DNA of 64,000 nt from assembly GCA_963835735.1 (NCBI GenBank), contig CAWIGP010000007.1:248001-312000 (forward strand), in the 5' to 3' direction. The first letter of the stretch is position 1. Every line of letters begins with the position of its first letter. Below the pieces are notes generated by a model. It ran no database searches. It was given only the letters and a program-made list of their open reading frames with translations, and had not been told where the DNA came from. This document shows positions 8,411 to 17,054 of the stretch, one piece after another. The position numbers were made by a program, and so were the translations under genes. The DNA comes from DASQMT01 sp963835735 (lineage in GTDB: Bacteria; Actinomycetota; Thermoleophilia; Solirubrobacterales; Solirubrobacteraceae).

Positions 8411-9154
8411 TCACACGGGGTTGGCGATGTCGACCCAGACGTGCTCGATCCCGAAGCGCTCGGCCAGCAGCTCGCCGAGCCGGCGCACGCCGAAGGTCTC
8501 GGTCGCGTAGTGGCCGGCGGCGATGAAGTGGATGCCGGCCTCGCGCGCGTCGGCCATCACGTTCTCCTTCGGCTCGCCGGTCAGGAACGCGTCGTAGCCC
8601 TCGGCGATCGCCGCGTCGAGCCGGCTCGCGGCGCCGCCCGAGACGATCGCGAGGCGGCGGACCTCCGCCGGGCCGGCGTCGAACACGAGCGGCTCGCGCT
8701 CCGTCGCCGCGGCCACGCGCCCGAACAGCTCGGCGGCCGGGACGGGCGCGGCGAACTCCGCACCGCGGCCGACGTCCGCGAACGGCACGTGGCTCGAGGC
8801 GCCCAGCGCGGCTGCGAGCAGCGCGTTGTTGCCGAACTCCGGATGGGCGTCGAGCGGGAGGTGGTAGGCGGCCAGCGCGATGTCGTGCTTGAACAGCGGC
8901 CGCAGCCGCTCCGCCAGCAGCGGCGTCAGCCCGATCGGGTTGAAGCTCCAGAACAGCCCGTGGTGGACGAGCACGAGCTGGGCCCGCTCGGCGACCGCAC
9001 GCTCGAACAGCGCGCGCTGGGCGGTGACGCCGGTCACGACCCGCTGGACCTGCGTCGCACCGGGCACCTGGAGCCCGTTGGGGCCGAGGTCGTCGAACTC
9101 CACCGGGCTCAGCAATTCGTCTAGAAACCGGGTCAGCTCGGATGTTTCCGCCAT
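8411..9154 (-). CDS. NIF3-like dinuclear metal-centre protein (YbgI/DUF34)
   Basis: Widely conserved protein with two metal ions in a ring-shaped hexamer; its biochemical role is unsettled (GTP cyclohydrolase I type 2 in some databases). At 247 residues it is the short, single-module form. The metal ligands are visible: VHHG (H64, H65), HLPLDAHP (H98, D102) and the C-terminal GHYATETFG. A GA-rich ribosome site (GAGGGGGAAGAGA) precedes the ATG. It is divergent from the sigma-factor gene. Confidence 0.9.
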   Translation of the reverse strand: MAETSELTRFLDELLSPVEFDDLGPNGLQVPGATQVQRVVTGVTAQRALFERAVAERAQLVLVHHGLFWSFNPIGLTPLLAERLRPLFKHDIALAAYHLPLDAHPEFGNNALLAAALGASSHVPFADVGRGAEFAAPVPAAELFGRVAAATEREPLVFDAGPAEVRRLAIVSGGAASRLDAAIAEGYDAFLTGEPKENVMADAREAGIHFIAAGHYATETFGVRRLGELLAERFGIEHVWVDIANPV

Positions 9155-9271
9155 TCTCTTCCCCCTCGTGCGTTTGGATTCGGGACGATCTGGTCAAATG
9201 AACGTTATTGTTCGCTGTCCGCGCGGCTCGGGACAGGGCAAGTAGGGGACTCTGTCGATGACGAAGCTGGA

Positions 9272-10936
9272 GTGAGAGTGGAGGCTATGGGCACGTCGGA
9301 CGCGGCCGTACTGGAGCGTCCCGACCGGATGACCGGAGCGTCGGACCATCAGCTCGTGCGCGCCGTCCGGCGCGGCGACGAGCGTGCGTTCGAGACGCTC
9401 TACTCGCGCTACCAGCGGCGCATCACGGGCTACGTGTTCGGCATGGTCAAGGACCACGGCCGGGCCGAGGACATCACGCAGGAGGTGTTCGTCTCCGCCC
9501 TGCGCCGCATGCGGCAGACCGAGCGGCCGATCGCGTTCAAGCCTTGGATCTACGAGATCGCGAGGAACGCCTGCATCGACGCCTACCGGCGCGGGCGGCG
9601 CGCGGAGGAGGTCTCGTTCGACGCCGACGACCGGCTGTCGCCGTCAGACTACGGACGCCTCGTCGCCACCGGGCCAGGGCCCGACGCGGCCGTGGACGCC
9701 AAGCTCGAGCTCGACAACCTGTGCGGCGCTTTCGGGGGCCTCTCCGACACGCACCACCAGATCCTCGTGATGCGCGAGCTCGAAGGGCTGAGCTACGCCG
9801 ACATCGGCGAGCGCATGGGGATGAGCCGGCCGGCGGTTGAGAGCACGCTGTTCCGCGCACGCAAGCGGCTGGGCGAGGAGTACGACGAGCTCGCGTCGGG
9901 CGCCCGCTGCCTGCGCATCCAGGCGAGCATCGCCGACGCCGGCGAGGCGCGCCTCGGGCTGCGCGACCAGCGCAGGCTCGCGCGCCACGTCTCGCACTGC
10001 CAGCCCTGCCGGCGGCTCGCCGCAGAGTCCGGGCTCGACGTCGCGGTGCCGGTCCGCACGCGCGTCGCGGAGAAGATCGCCGCGCTGCTTCCGCTGCCCG
10101 CGTTCCTGCGGTTGCGGCGCGGAGGTGGCGACGCCGTGGCCTCCGCCGGGGGGAGTGGCGGCGGTCACGGCTGGGTCGCGCATCTCCCGGCGTTCGCCGA
10201 GCCGCTCAACTCCGGCTGGGGAAAGGCGGCAGCCGGCCTGGCCGCGCTGCTGGTGGCCGGCGCCGGGGCGGGCGTGACGACCTCGCTCGAGTCCGGGAAG
10301 CGCGACGAGCGGGGGACCGGCGCGATGCCCGCGGTCGAGCGCTCCGTCGACGCGCCAGGCGCGGCCGCCCCGGCGCGACGCCCGATCGCGGAGCGCGCGG
10401 CGAGCAGCGGGAAGCCGCGCAAGAAGGGCACCGTCCAGCGGCGCGGGGACGGCGCCGGCGGCGGTCGCGGCGCGGGCTCGGAGTCGCTCGGCGCGGGCGC
10501 GCCGCGCGCCGGCGGGGCGCCGCCGGCCCCCAAGGCCGGCGACCGCGCGGACGCGCCCGGCCCGATCGCGCCGGACCGAGGCGGCGACGGCGGACGCCAG
10601 GGCGGCTCGGCCAAGGGCGCCGACGGCGGCTCGCAGCCGCCGAACGTCGACCCCGGCGCGGTGCGGACGCCCCAGCTCCCGTCCGCGGGCGGCGCGCAGC
10701 AGAAGCTCCAGGAGGCGGGGAACAACGTCGGCCAGACCGTGCAGCACGCGGGCGGGAACCTCGACGAGACGGTCCAGAACACGCGCGAGAACACGCAGCA
10801 GGTGCTGACCGAGCCGCAGAACCTGGTGCCCAACGTCGACAAGACCGTGAACGACGCGCTGAAGGACGTCGACAAGACCGTCGGCGACGCGGTCGAGGAC
10901 GTCTCGAACACCGTCGGCGACCTGCTCAAGCCCTGA
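9272..10936 (+). CDS. ECF sigma factor fused to zinc-finger (ZAS-like), membrane and extracellular regions
   Basis: One 554-residue chain. Sigma2 is at ~35-105 (FETLYSRYQRR...DITQEVFVSALRRM, then FKPWIYEIARNACIDAYRR), and sigma4 at ~150-200 (GLSYADIGERMGMSRPAVES). An anti-sigma-type zinc motif H-x3-C-x2-C follows (H239, C243, C246), then one hydrophobic segment near 314-335, then ~220 residues of low-complexity Gly/Ala/Pro/Arg that end in repeated Asn/Asp/Val-rich motifs (NVDKTVNDALKDVDKTVGDA). Sigma and anti-sigma are thus on one polypeptide. The start is GTG 9272; ATG 9287 is possible but its GGAGG is too close. Confidence 0.88.
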   Translation: MRVEAMGTSDAAVLERPDRMTGASDHQLVRAVRRGDERAFETLYSRYQRRITGYVFGMVKDHGRAEDITQEVFVSALRRMRQTERPIAFKPWIYEIARNACIDAYRRGRRAEEVSFDADDRLSPSDYGRLVATGPGPDAAVDAKLELDNLCGAFGGLSDTHHQILVMRELEGLSYADIGERMGMSRPAVESTLFRARKRLGEEYDELASGARCLRIQASIADAGEARLGLRDQRRLARHVSHCQPCRRLAAESGLDVAVPVRTRVAEKIAALLPLPAFLRLRRGGGDAVASAGGSGGGHGWVAHLPAFAEPLNSGWGKAAAGLAALLVAGAGAGVTTSLESGKRDERGTGAMPAVERSVDAPGAAAPARRPIAERAASSGKPRKKGTVQRRGDGAGGGRGAGSESLGAGAPRAGGAPPAPKAGDRADAPGPIAPDRGGDGGRQGGSAKGADGGSQPPNVDPGAVRTPQLPSAGGAQQKLQEAGNNVGQTVQHAGGNLDETVQNTRENTQQVLTEPQNLVPNVDKTVNDALKDVDKTVGDAVEDVSNTVGDLLKP

Positions 10937-10962
10937 CCGAGCGGCTAAGATGGGCCGTTCTC

Positions 10963-11036
10963 CGGGGCGTAGCGCAGCCTGGTAGCGCGCACCGTTCGGG
11001 TCGGTGAGGTCCCGAGTTCAAATCTCGGCGCCCCGA
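10963..11036 (+). tRNA. tRNA-Pro (anticodon CGG)
   Basis: A full cloverleaf can be drawn. The acceptor CGGGGCG pairs with CGCCCCG over all seven positions. There is a D arm GCGC...GCGC, an anticodon stem CACCG/CGGTG with loop TTCGGGT (anticodon CGG, reads CCG), and a T arm CCGAG-TTCAAAT-CTCGG. The discriminator base is A; CCA is not encoded. It lies 26 bases behind the sigma-factor gene. Confidence 0.97.
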
Positions 11037-11042
11037 TTGACA

Positions 11043-11072
11043 GGCCTCCTGCGACGACCCGCGCAGGAGGCC
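11043..11072 (+). terminator. Hairpin terminator behind tRNA-Pro
   Basis: A perfect 11-base stem (GGCCTCCTGCG/CGCAGGAGGCC) with an 8-base loop starts 6 bases after the tRNA and is followed by a short T-containing tract (GTTCTCGTT). Confidence 0.75.
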
Positions 11073-11093
11073 GTTCTCGTTCACCGGGCGGAG

Positions 11094-11099
11094 TAGTGT
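11094..11099 (+). promoter_or_regulatory. -10 box TAGTGT for a leaderless mRNA
   Basis: TAGTGT lies 6 bases before the GTG at 11106, and there is no Shine-Dalgarno sequence between them. Confidence 0.4.
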
Positions 11100-11105
11100 C
11101 GCGGC

Positions 11106-12702
11106 GTGTCGGACGCAGCGTCGCAGGGTGGCGAGCAGGTTCGAACCGCGGAGCTGGTCGCGGCCCTGTGCCTGGCGACCGACCTCGGCATGGGGTTTCC
11201 GTTCGAGCACGGCCTGCACAGCACGTTGATCGCGGTGCGGCTGGCCGACCGCCTCGGGGTCGACCGAGAGAGCGTCTCGCAGACCTATTTCGCGGCCCTC
11301 CTCGCCCACTCGGGCTGCACCACCGACGCGCACGTCGCGGCCGGAGATCTTCGGCGATTCGGTGACGACGCGGGCCCAAGCGGTCGTCTATGGCTCGCCA
11401 CGCGAGGTCCTCGGCGGGTTCGTCCGCGCGCTGCCCGATCCCGAGAGCGCAGGCCTGCTGCGCGCGGCCCAGATCGCCCGCCGGTTCCCGAGAATGGCGC
11501 GGGAGCAGCGTCCCCACCTCGCAGCCGTGTGCGAGGTGGCGGCGATGCTCGCCGATGGGCTGGGGCTGCCCGACTCGGTGCAGCCGCTCCTCGCGCACAT
11601 GTTCGAGCGCTGGGATGGCCGGGGACCGCTCCGCCGCGCGAAGGGTGAGCAGATCCCGCTGCCGATGCGGATCGTCCCCATCGCCGCGGATGCCGCCTTC
11701 CAGCGCCTGATCGGAGGCGACGAGCGCGTCGTGCGGCTCGTCGGGGAGCGGGCGGGGCATGCGTTCGACCCCGAGGTGGCCGCCTGTCTCACCGGCGATG
11801 CCGAGCGGATCCTCGCCGTTGATGCGCAGGCGTCGGCGTGGGATGAGGCGCTCGCCTGCGAGCCGCACCCGCGGCTGTGGCTCGAGGGCGAGGCGCTCGA
11901 CCGCGGGCTCGCCGCGATGGGCAACTTCGCCGATCTGATCTCGCCGTACCTGACCGGTCACTCCACGGGCGTGGCGCAGCTGGCCGCGGCCGCGGCGCGG
12001 CGTTGCCGGATCGACGAAGCCGGAGCCGTGGCGGTTCGGCGCGCTGCGCTCGTCCACGACCTGGGACGGGTGGCGGTCCACCCGCGGATCTGGCAGAAGC
12101 CGGGGCCGCTCACCGCGGATGAGCTCGAGCAGGTGCGGCTGCACCCCTACCAATCCGAGCGAGTCCTGGCGCGTTCGGAGTACCTCGCGGCGCTCGCGGC
12201 GGTCGCCGGAGCGCACCATGAACGCCTCGACGGCTCCGGCTACCACCGCGGGGCCGTGGGCGCTGAGCTCGCCTTTCCCGCCCGCCTGCTCGCGGCCGCC
12301 GACGCCTACCACGCGATGACCGAGCCGCGGCCACATCGCGAGCCGATCGCGCCCGAACGAGCCGCGGAGATCCTGGGCGAGCAGGCGCGCGCCGGACGAC
12401 TCGATGCCGACGCGGTCACGGCGGTCGTCGCGTCCGCGGGCCAGCGCGCGCAGCGGATCGGGCGTCCGGCGGGACTGACCGAGCGCGAGGCCGAGGTCGT
12501 CGGTCTGCTCGCCCGCGGCCTGCAGACCAAGGAGGTCGCCCGCGCGCTCGGGATCTCCGTCAAGACCGCCGATCGCCACATCCAGAACGCCTACCGCAAG
12601 ACCGGCGTGTCGACTCGAGCAGCCGCGACGCTGTTCGCGATGGAGCACGGCCTGGTGACATGGGGAGAACTCCCGATTTCCCGCCCCGCGGTCGGCCCGT
12701 AG
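11106..12702 (+). pseudogene. HD-domain phosphohydrolase with LuxR-type HTH (one extra base)
   Basis: The N-terminus (VRTAELVAALCLATDLGMG...EHGLHSTLIAVRLADRLG) and the main body lie in different frames. They join perfectly if one G of the GG at 11343-11344 is removed (TTDAHVAAEIFGDSVTTRAQ). The 1597-base length is 3n+1. The body carries a second HD/HD-GYP-like module (TGHSTGVAQLA, ALVHDLGRVAVHPRIW, AGAHHERLDGSGYHRG, AADAYHAMTE) and a C-terminal LuxR helix-turn-helix (LTEREAEVVGLLARGLQTKEVARALGISVKT, in two parts). It is probably a cyclic-dinucleotide or nucleotide-responsive regulator. An intact family would be ~531 residues. Confidence 0.8.
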
Positions 12703-12734
12703 CGTCCTCGTCGATCGGAGCGAAGGAGGACCGG

Positions 12735-13583
12735 ATGACCACCGAGACGATCGCGCAGAAGCGGCGGGAGATCTACGAGATAGCCGAGGCGATGGCGCCG
12801 ACCTGGGAGCGTCGCCGCGCGGACATCGAGGCGGCCACGACGCCGGTGCGGGAGTGGATGTTGCGCGAGCTGGCCCCGCGGCCCGGCGACACGGTGCTCG
12901 AGCTCGCCGCCGGCGTCGGCGACACCGGCTTCGACGCGGCGGCGATCATCGGCGAGCGGGGCCGCCTGATCTCGACCGACCTCTCGCCGGCGATGGTCGA
13001 GGCGGCGCGCCGCCGCGGCGCCGAGCGCGCGCAGGCCAACGTCGAGTACCGGGTCATGGACGCCGAGCGGATCGAGCTGGAGGCCGATTCGGTGGACGGG
13101 GTCCTGTGCCGGTTCGGGTACATGCTGATGCCCGACCCGGCGCAGGCGCTCGCCGAGACACGCCGGGTGCTGCGCCCGGGCGGGCGGGTGGCGCTCGCGG
13201 TCTGGGGGGCGCTGGAGCGGAACCCGTTCTTCGTCACCGTCGCGATCAGCCTCGTCCAGCGCGGCCACCTGCCGCCGCCCGAGCCCTCGGGTCCGGAGGC
13301 GTTCAGCCTGGCGGACGCCGAGCGCACCACCGGGCTGCTCGAGGACGCCGGGTTCTCCGGCGTGCGGACGGAGGAGGTGCCGGTGCGCTTCGACGTCCCG
13401 GACGTCGAGGGGTACCTGAGCCTGATCTCCGACACCGCCGGGCCGCTCGGGCTCGCGCTGCGCGGGCTGTCGGCGACGGACCGCGCGGCGGTCGGCGCCG
13501 ACGTCGAGGACTCGCTCGCGCGGTTCGCCGCGGCGCGCGGCTACGAGATCCCCGGTGTCGCGCTCTGCGCGGTGGCAGGGTGA
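12735..13583 (+). CDS. Class I SAM-dependent methyltransferase
   Basis: 282 residues from the ATG at 12735, chosen because AAGGAGG lies 5 bases before it. The SAM-binding motif I is VLELAAGVGDTGFD (~53-66). Motif II is the acidic LISTDLSPAMVEAARRR region, and motif III is VLRPGGRVALAVWG. The arrangement resembles UbiE/arsenite methyltransferase-type small-molecule enzymes; the acceptor is unknown. A possible -10 box (TAGCGT) lies at the end of the preceding HD gene, so it can be transcribed on its own. Confidence 0.88.
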   Translation: MTTETIAQKRREIYEIAEAMAPTWERRRADIEAATTPVREWMLRELAPRPGDTVLELAAGVGDTGFDAAAIIGERGRLISTDLSPAMVEAARRRGAERAQANVEYRVMDAERIELEADSVDGVLCRFGYMLMPDPAQALAETRRVLRPGGRVALAVWGALERNPFFVTVAISLVQRGHLPPPEPSGPEAFSLADAERTTGLLEDAGFSGVRTEEVPVRFDVPDVEGYLSLISDTAGPLGLALRGLSATDRAAVGADVEDSLARFAAARGYEIPGVALCAVAG

Positions 13584-13630
13584 GCTGAGGTGCGCAGCAT
13601 CGCGCTCGCCGTCCGTATCGTCGGGAGGTG

Positions 13631-14950
13631 ATGAGCGAAGCGAACGCACCCACTCCGGACCGGCCGCGCGTCGTCGTGATCGGCGGCGGCTTCGGCGGCC
13701 TGCAGGCGGCCAAGGCGCTGGCAGGCGCCCCCGTCGACATCACCCTGATCGACCGGCGCAACTTCCACCTGTTCCAGCCGCTCGTGTACCAGGTCGCGAC
13801 CGGCGCGCTGTCGCCGGGTGAGATCGCCGCGCCGCTGCGCTGGGTCTTCCGCCGCCAGCGCAACGTCCGCGTGATGCTCGCTGCGGTCGCCGGGTTCGAC
13901 CTCGACGCGCGCGAGGTGAGACTCGAACCCGCCGTCGACGACACCGGCCCCGACCGCGTGGGGTACGACACGCTGATCGTCGCGGGCGGGTCGGCCTACT
14001 CCTACTTCGGGCACGACGAGTGGCGCGAGGCCGCCCCGGAGGTCAAGTCGCTCGAGAGCGCGCTCGACGCGCGCCGGCGGATCCTGGAGGCCTTCGAGGC
14101 CGCCGAGCTCGAGCCGGACCCCGACAAGCGCGCGGCGTGGCTCACGTTCGTCATCGTCGGCGCGGGGCCGACGGGCGTGGAGATCGCCGGACAGATCGGC
14201 GAGCTCGCGCGCGACACGCTTCCGCGCGACTTCCGCGACCTCGATCCGCGCGCCGGACAGGTGCTGCTGGTCGAGCTGGCCGATCGCGTTCTCACCGCGT
14301 TCCCGCCGAAGCTGTCCAGCCGGGCGCAAAGCGAGCTCGAGGAGATCGGCGTCACGGTGCTGCTCGGCAATACGGTCGTCGCGATCGACGACGAGGGCGT
14401 CACCGTCGAGGGCGCGGATGGCGCCCGTCATCTGCCCGCGCGCACGGCGATCTGGGCCGCCGGGGTGGAGGCGTCGTCGCTGGCCGGAGCGCTCGCCGGC
14501 GCGACCGGCGCGGAGCTCGACCGTACGGGCCGGGTCACGGTGCAGCCGGACCTGACGCTGCCCGGGCACCCCGAGGTGCTCGCGCTCGGCGACATGGTGC
14601 GGGTGGCCGACGCCAACGGCGCGGCCGTGACGCTGCCCGGCGTGGCGCCGGTGGCGATGCAGCAGGGCCGCTACGCCGCGCGCGTGGTACGCGACCGCCT
14701 GCGCGGCCGGTCGACGGCGCCTTTCCATTACACCGACAAGGGCAACCTGGCCACGATCGGACGGGCGAAGGCCGTCGCCGACCTGCCTGGGCTGAAGCTC
14801 AGCGGACTGCCGGCCTGGATCACCTGGCTGGTCGTCCACCTCTTCTACCTGATCGGCTTCCAGAACCGGCTCCTGGTGATGATCCGCTGGGCGATCAGCT
14901 TCGTCACCCGCGGCCGCGGCGCGCGCCTGATCACCTACCAGCGGGACTGA
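13631..14950 (+). CDS. ndh: Type II NADH dehydrogenase (NDH-2)
   Basis: Single-subunit, non-proton-pumping NADH:quinone oxidoreductase at the inner membrane surface, 439 residues. There are two Rossmann motifs: FAD-binding VVVIGGGFGGLQAAKAL near the N-terminus and NAD-binding VIVGAGPTGVEIAGQIGEL near 170. VLALGDMVRV, VAMQQGRYAARVV and the hydrophobic C-terminal tail (LPAWITWLVVHLFYLIGF) for membrane attachment follow the family order. GGGAGG lies just before tandem GTG-ATG codons, and the ATG is preferred for spacing. Confidence 0.93.
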   Translation: MSEANAPTPDRPRVVVIGGGFGGLQAAKALAGAPVDITLIDRRNFHLFQPLVYQVATGALSPGEIAAPLRWVFRRQRNVRVMLAAVAGFDLDAREVRLEPAVDDTGPDRVGYDTLIVAGGSAYSYFGHDEWREAAPEVKSLESALDARRRILEAFEAAELEPDPDKRAAWLTFVIVGAGPTGVEIAGQIGELARDTLPRDFRDLDPRAGQVLLVELADRVLTAFPPKLSSRAQSELEEIGVTVLLGNTVVAIDDEGVTVEGADGARHLPARTAIWAAGVEASSLAGALAGATGAELDRTGRVTVQPDLTLPGHPEVLALGDMVRVADANGAAVTLPGVAPVAMQQGRYAARVVRDRLRGRSTAPFHYTDKGNLATIGRAKAVADLPGLKLSGLPAWITWLVVHLFYLIGFQNRLLVMIRWAISFVTRGRGARLITYQRD

Positions 14951-14988
14951 CCGCTGTGACGAACGGGCGCGGCGGTGTATCGGACGAC

Positions 14989-16212
14989 ATGGAGCCGCCC
15001 GATGAGCTCCGGGCGCTCGCCCGGCTCGCCGCAGCGGAGCTCGCCGGTGGCGTGGGCGGCATCGGCGGCGTCCACGACGCGATCGCGCGGCGGGTCTTCG
15101 GCGCACTGGGGCCCGACGCGCGCCCGGTGCAGGTCACCCATGACGCGATCGCCCACGGCACCTACGCGACGATCCGGGGCGCCGCGGCGCTGGCGGGGCA
15201 TGGCGCCGACCAGGCCCTGCGCCGTCGCGAGGCGGGCGACGGACGGGCGCTGTCGTCCAGCCGTCGCGGCGCAGCGGCGCTCGCCGTGCTCGCCGGACTC
15301 GGCGGCGACGCGCTCGAACGCGACGGGTCGGCGCTCGAGCAGCCGATGTCGGTGCGCGTGCGCGGGCGCGCGCCGGCGCCCGATCGCGCCGCCGTCCGCG
15401 CGGCGTTTCCGGCGGCGACGCCGCACCTCGTCGTCTTCCTCCACGGCCTGATGGAGTCCGAGCACGCGTGGCGGCTGGGCGGCCGGCCGACCTACGGCGA
15501 GCTGCTCGCGCGCGACCTCGGCTGCACGCCGATCGACGTCCGCTACAACAGCGGCCGCCACATCTCCCGCAACGGCCGCTCGCTCGCCGCCCTGTTGGAG
15601 GAGCTGACCGCGGCGTGGCCGGTCGAAGCGGAGCGGATCGCGCTCGTCGGGCACTCGATGGGCGGTCTGGTCGCTCGCAGCGCGTGCCACCAGGCGGCGC
15701 GGGACGGACAGACGTGGGTGGCACGCGTCCGCCACGTCGTCTCGCTCGGCACGCCGCACCTGGGAGCGCCGCTGGCCCAGGGCGTGCATTACCTCGCGGA
15801 GGCCCTCCACGCGGTCCCCGAGACACGCCCGTTCGGCCGGCTGCTGCGCCGTCGCAGCGCCGGAATCCGCGACCTCCGCCACGGATCGCTGGTCGACAGC
15901 GACTGGGAGGACCGCGATCCCGACGCGCTGCGCGCCGCCGCCTGCGAGGAGGTGCCGCTGCTGCCGGGCGCGACCCACTGCTTCGTGACCGCGACCGTCA
16001 CGCGCGACGCTCGCCACCCGGTCGGGCGGCTGATCGGCGACGCGCTCGTGTTGGAGGCGAGCGCGTCGGGACGGGGTCGCATCCCCTTCCGGCCGGAGGA
16101 CGGTCTCCACGTAGGCGGCGCGCACCACCTCGCGCTGCTCAACCACCCGGCGGTCTACGCGCGGCTGCGGGGTTGGCTCGACGCCGAGGCCTCGAGCCGG
16201 CGCGTGCGGTAG
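14989..16212 (+). CDS. Alpha/beta hydrolase (PGAP1/lipase-like)
   Basis: 407 residues. The N-terminal ~135 residues have no recognisable fold and are rich in Ala/Arg. The hydrolase core follows: VVFLHGLMESEHAW oxyanion region, nucleophile elbow GHSMGG (in IALVGHSMGGLVARS), SLGTPHLGAPLA and a late histidine in GGAHHLALLNH, which suits the catalytic triad. The GTPHLG element is typical of PGAP1/lipase class enzymes. The ATG at 14989 or GTG at 14956 could start it. The last 58 bases overlap the convergent PhyH gene. Confidence 0.87.
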   Translation: MEPPDELRALARLAAAELAGGVGGIGGVHDAIARRVFGALGPDARPVQVTHDAIAHGTYATIRGAAALAGHGADQALRRREAGDGRALSSSRRGAAALAVLAGLGGDALERDGSALEQPMSVRVRGRAPAPDRAAVRAAFPAATPHLVVFLHGLMESEHAWRLGGRPTYGELLARDLGCTPIDVRYNSGRHISRNGRSLAALLEELTAAWPVEAERIALVGHSMGGLVARSACHQAARDGQTWVARVRHVVSLGTPHLGAPLAQGVHYLAEALHAVPETRPFGRLLRRRSAGIRDLRHGSLVDSDWEDRDPDALRAAACEEVPLLPGATHCFVTATVTRDARHPVGRLIGDALVLEASASGRGRIPFRPEDGLHVGGAHHLALLNHPAVYARLRGWLDAEASSRRVR

Positions 16213-17015
16213 CCGTCCGCGCGCCACAGCACGGGGAAGAACGCCTCGTCGAGCTCGGTCTCGCCGGGCCGGCGGTAGCGCGAGTAGATCGGATGCGGCG
16301 GTCCTTCGCTCCAGCGCGTCTCGGTCGAGACCATGTGCGAGATGATCGAGCGGCGCTCGGCGTCGGCGCGCTCGTTCGGCGGGCTGCCGTGGAACGTCCA
16401 GCCGTCGTGGAACGCCGCGCCGCCGGCCGGGACCTCGATCGGCACGAGCTCCAGCTCCTCCGCTTCGGGCAGCGAGTCGCGCACGTGGCCGAGCCAGTCG
16501 TCGGGCGCGTGGAACGTGCCGCCCGCCTGCGCGCGCGGCCAGTGGTTGGAGCCGCGGACGTAGAAGATCGTGCCGGTGTCGGCGCGCGTGTCGTCGAGCG
16601 CCATCCAGCATGTCGTCATGTTCTTGGGCTCCAGGAACTCGACGTAGGCGGCGTCCTGGTGGCACAGCAGCGCCCGGCCCGACGGCGGCTTCCAGATCGT
16701 GTTGTCCTGGATCAGCCGCATCCCCGGTTGCCCGGCCAGCGCGGCGCCGAACGCGCCGATCCGCTCGGCCAGCACGGTCTGCGCAAGCGTCCGGTCCGCC
16801 TTCCAGACGTTGCACAGCTGGCGCGTGCGGTCTGGCGGCGTGGTGGCGGCGTCGTAGTTGACCTCGTCAGGCGCCAGCCCGGTCTCCCACTCGTGCTCGA
16901 AGCAGCGGTGGAAGTGCTCGCGCACGCGCTCGACCTCGGCCGCGTCGAGCCACTCGTCGATCACGATGAAGCCGTCGCGGCGGTACGCCTCGATCTGTTC
17001 GGAAGTCGGCTGCAC
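16155..17015 (-). CDS. Phytanoyl-CoA dioxygenase (PhyH) family protein
   Basis: 286-residue Fe(II)/2-oxoglutarate-dependent oxygenase. The facial triad is visible: H119 and D121 in CHQDAAYVEF and H209 in TFHGSPPN. The 2-oxoglutarate arginine follows in RRSIISHM (R221/R222). PhyH enzymes hydroxylate lipids or natural products; the substrate here is not evident. The start is GTG 17015, preceded by TAGATT 8 bases upstream rather than a ribosome site. Confidence 0.9.
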   Translation of the reverse strand: MQPTSEQIEAYRRDGFIVIDEWLDAAEVERVREHFHRCFEHEWETGLAPDEVNYDAATTPPDRTRQLCNVWKADRTLAQTVLAERIGAFGAALAGQPGMRLIQDNTIWKPPSGRALLCHQDAAYVEFLEPKNMTTCWMALDDTRADTGTIFYVRGSNHWPRAQAGGTFHAPDDWLGHVRDSLPEAEELELVPIEVPAGGAAFHDGWTFHGSPPNERADAERRSIISHMVSTETRWSEGPPHPIYSRYRRPGETELDEAFFPVLWRADGYRTRRLEASASSQPRSRA

Positions 17016-17023
17016 GCGCCCGG

Positions 17024-17048
17024 AATCTAGCGGCCAGATAGATAGGTT
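17024..17048. promoter_or_regulatory. Divergent leaderless -10 boxes (PhyH / holin-phosphodiesterase)
   Basis: Minus strand: TAGATT (17024-17029), 8 bases before the GTG at 17015. Plus strand: TAGGTT (17043-17048), 6 bases before the GTG at 17055. The whole 39-base divergent region has no Shine-Dalgarno sequence in either direction. Confidence 0.45.
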
Positions 17049-17054
17049 CCCCGC

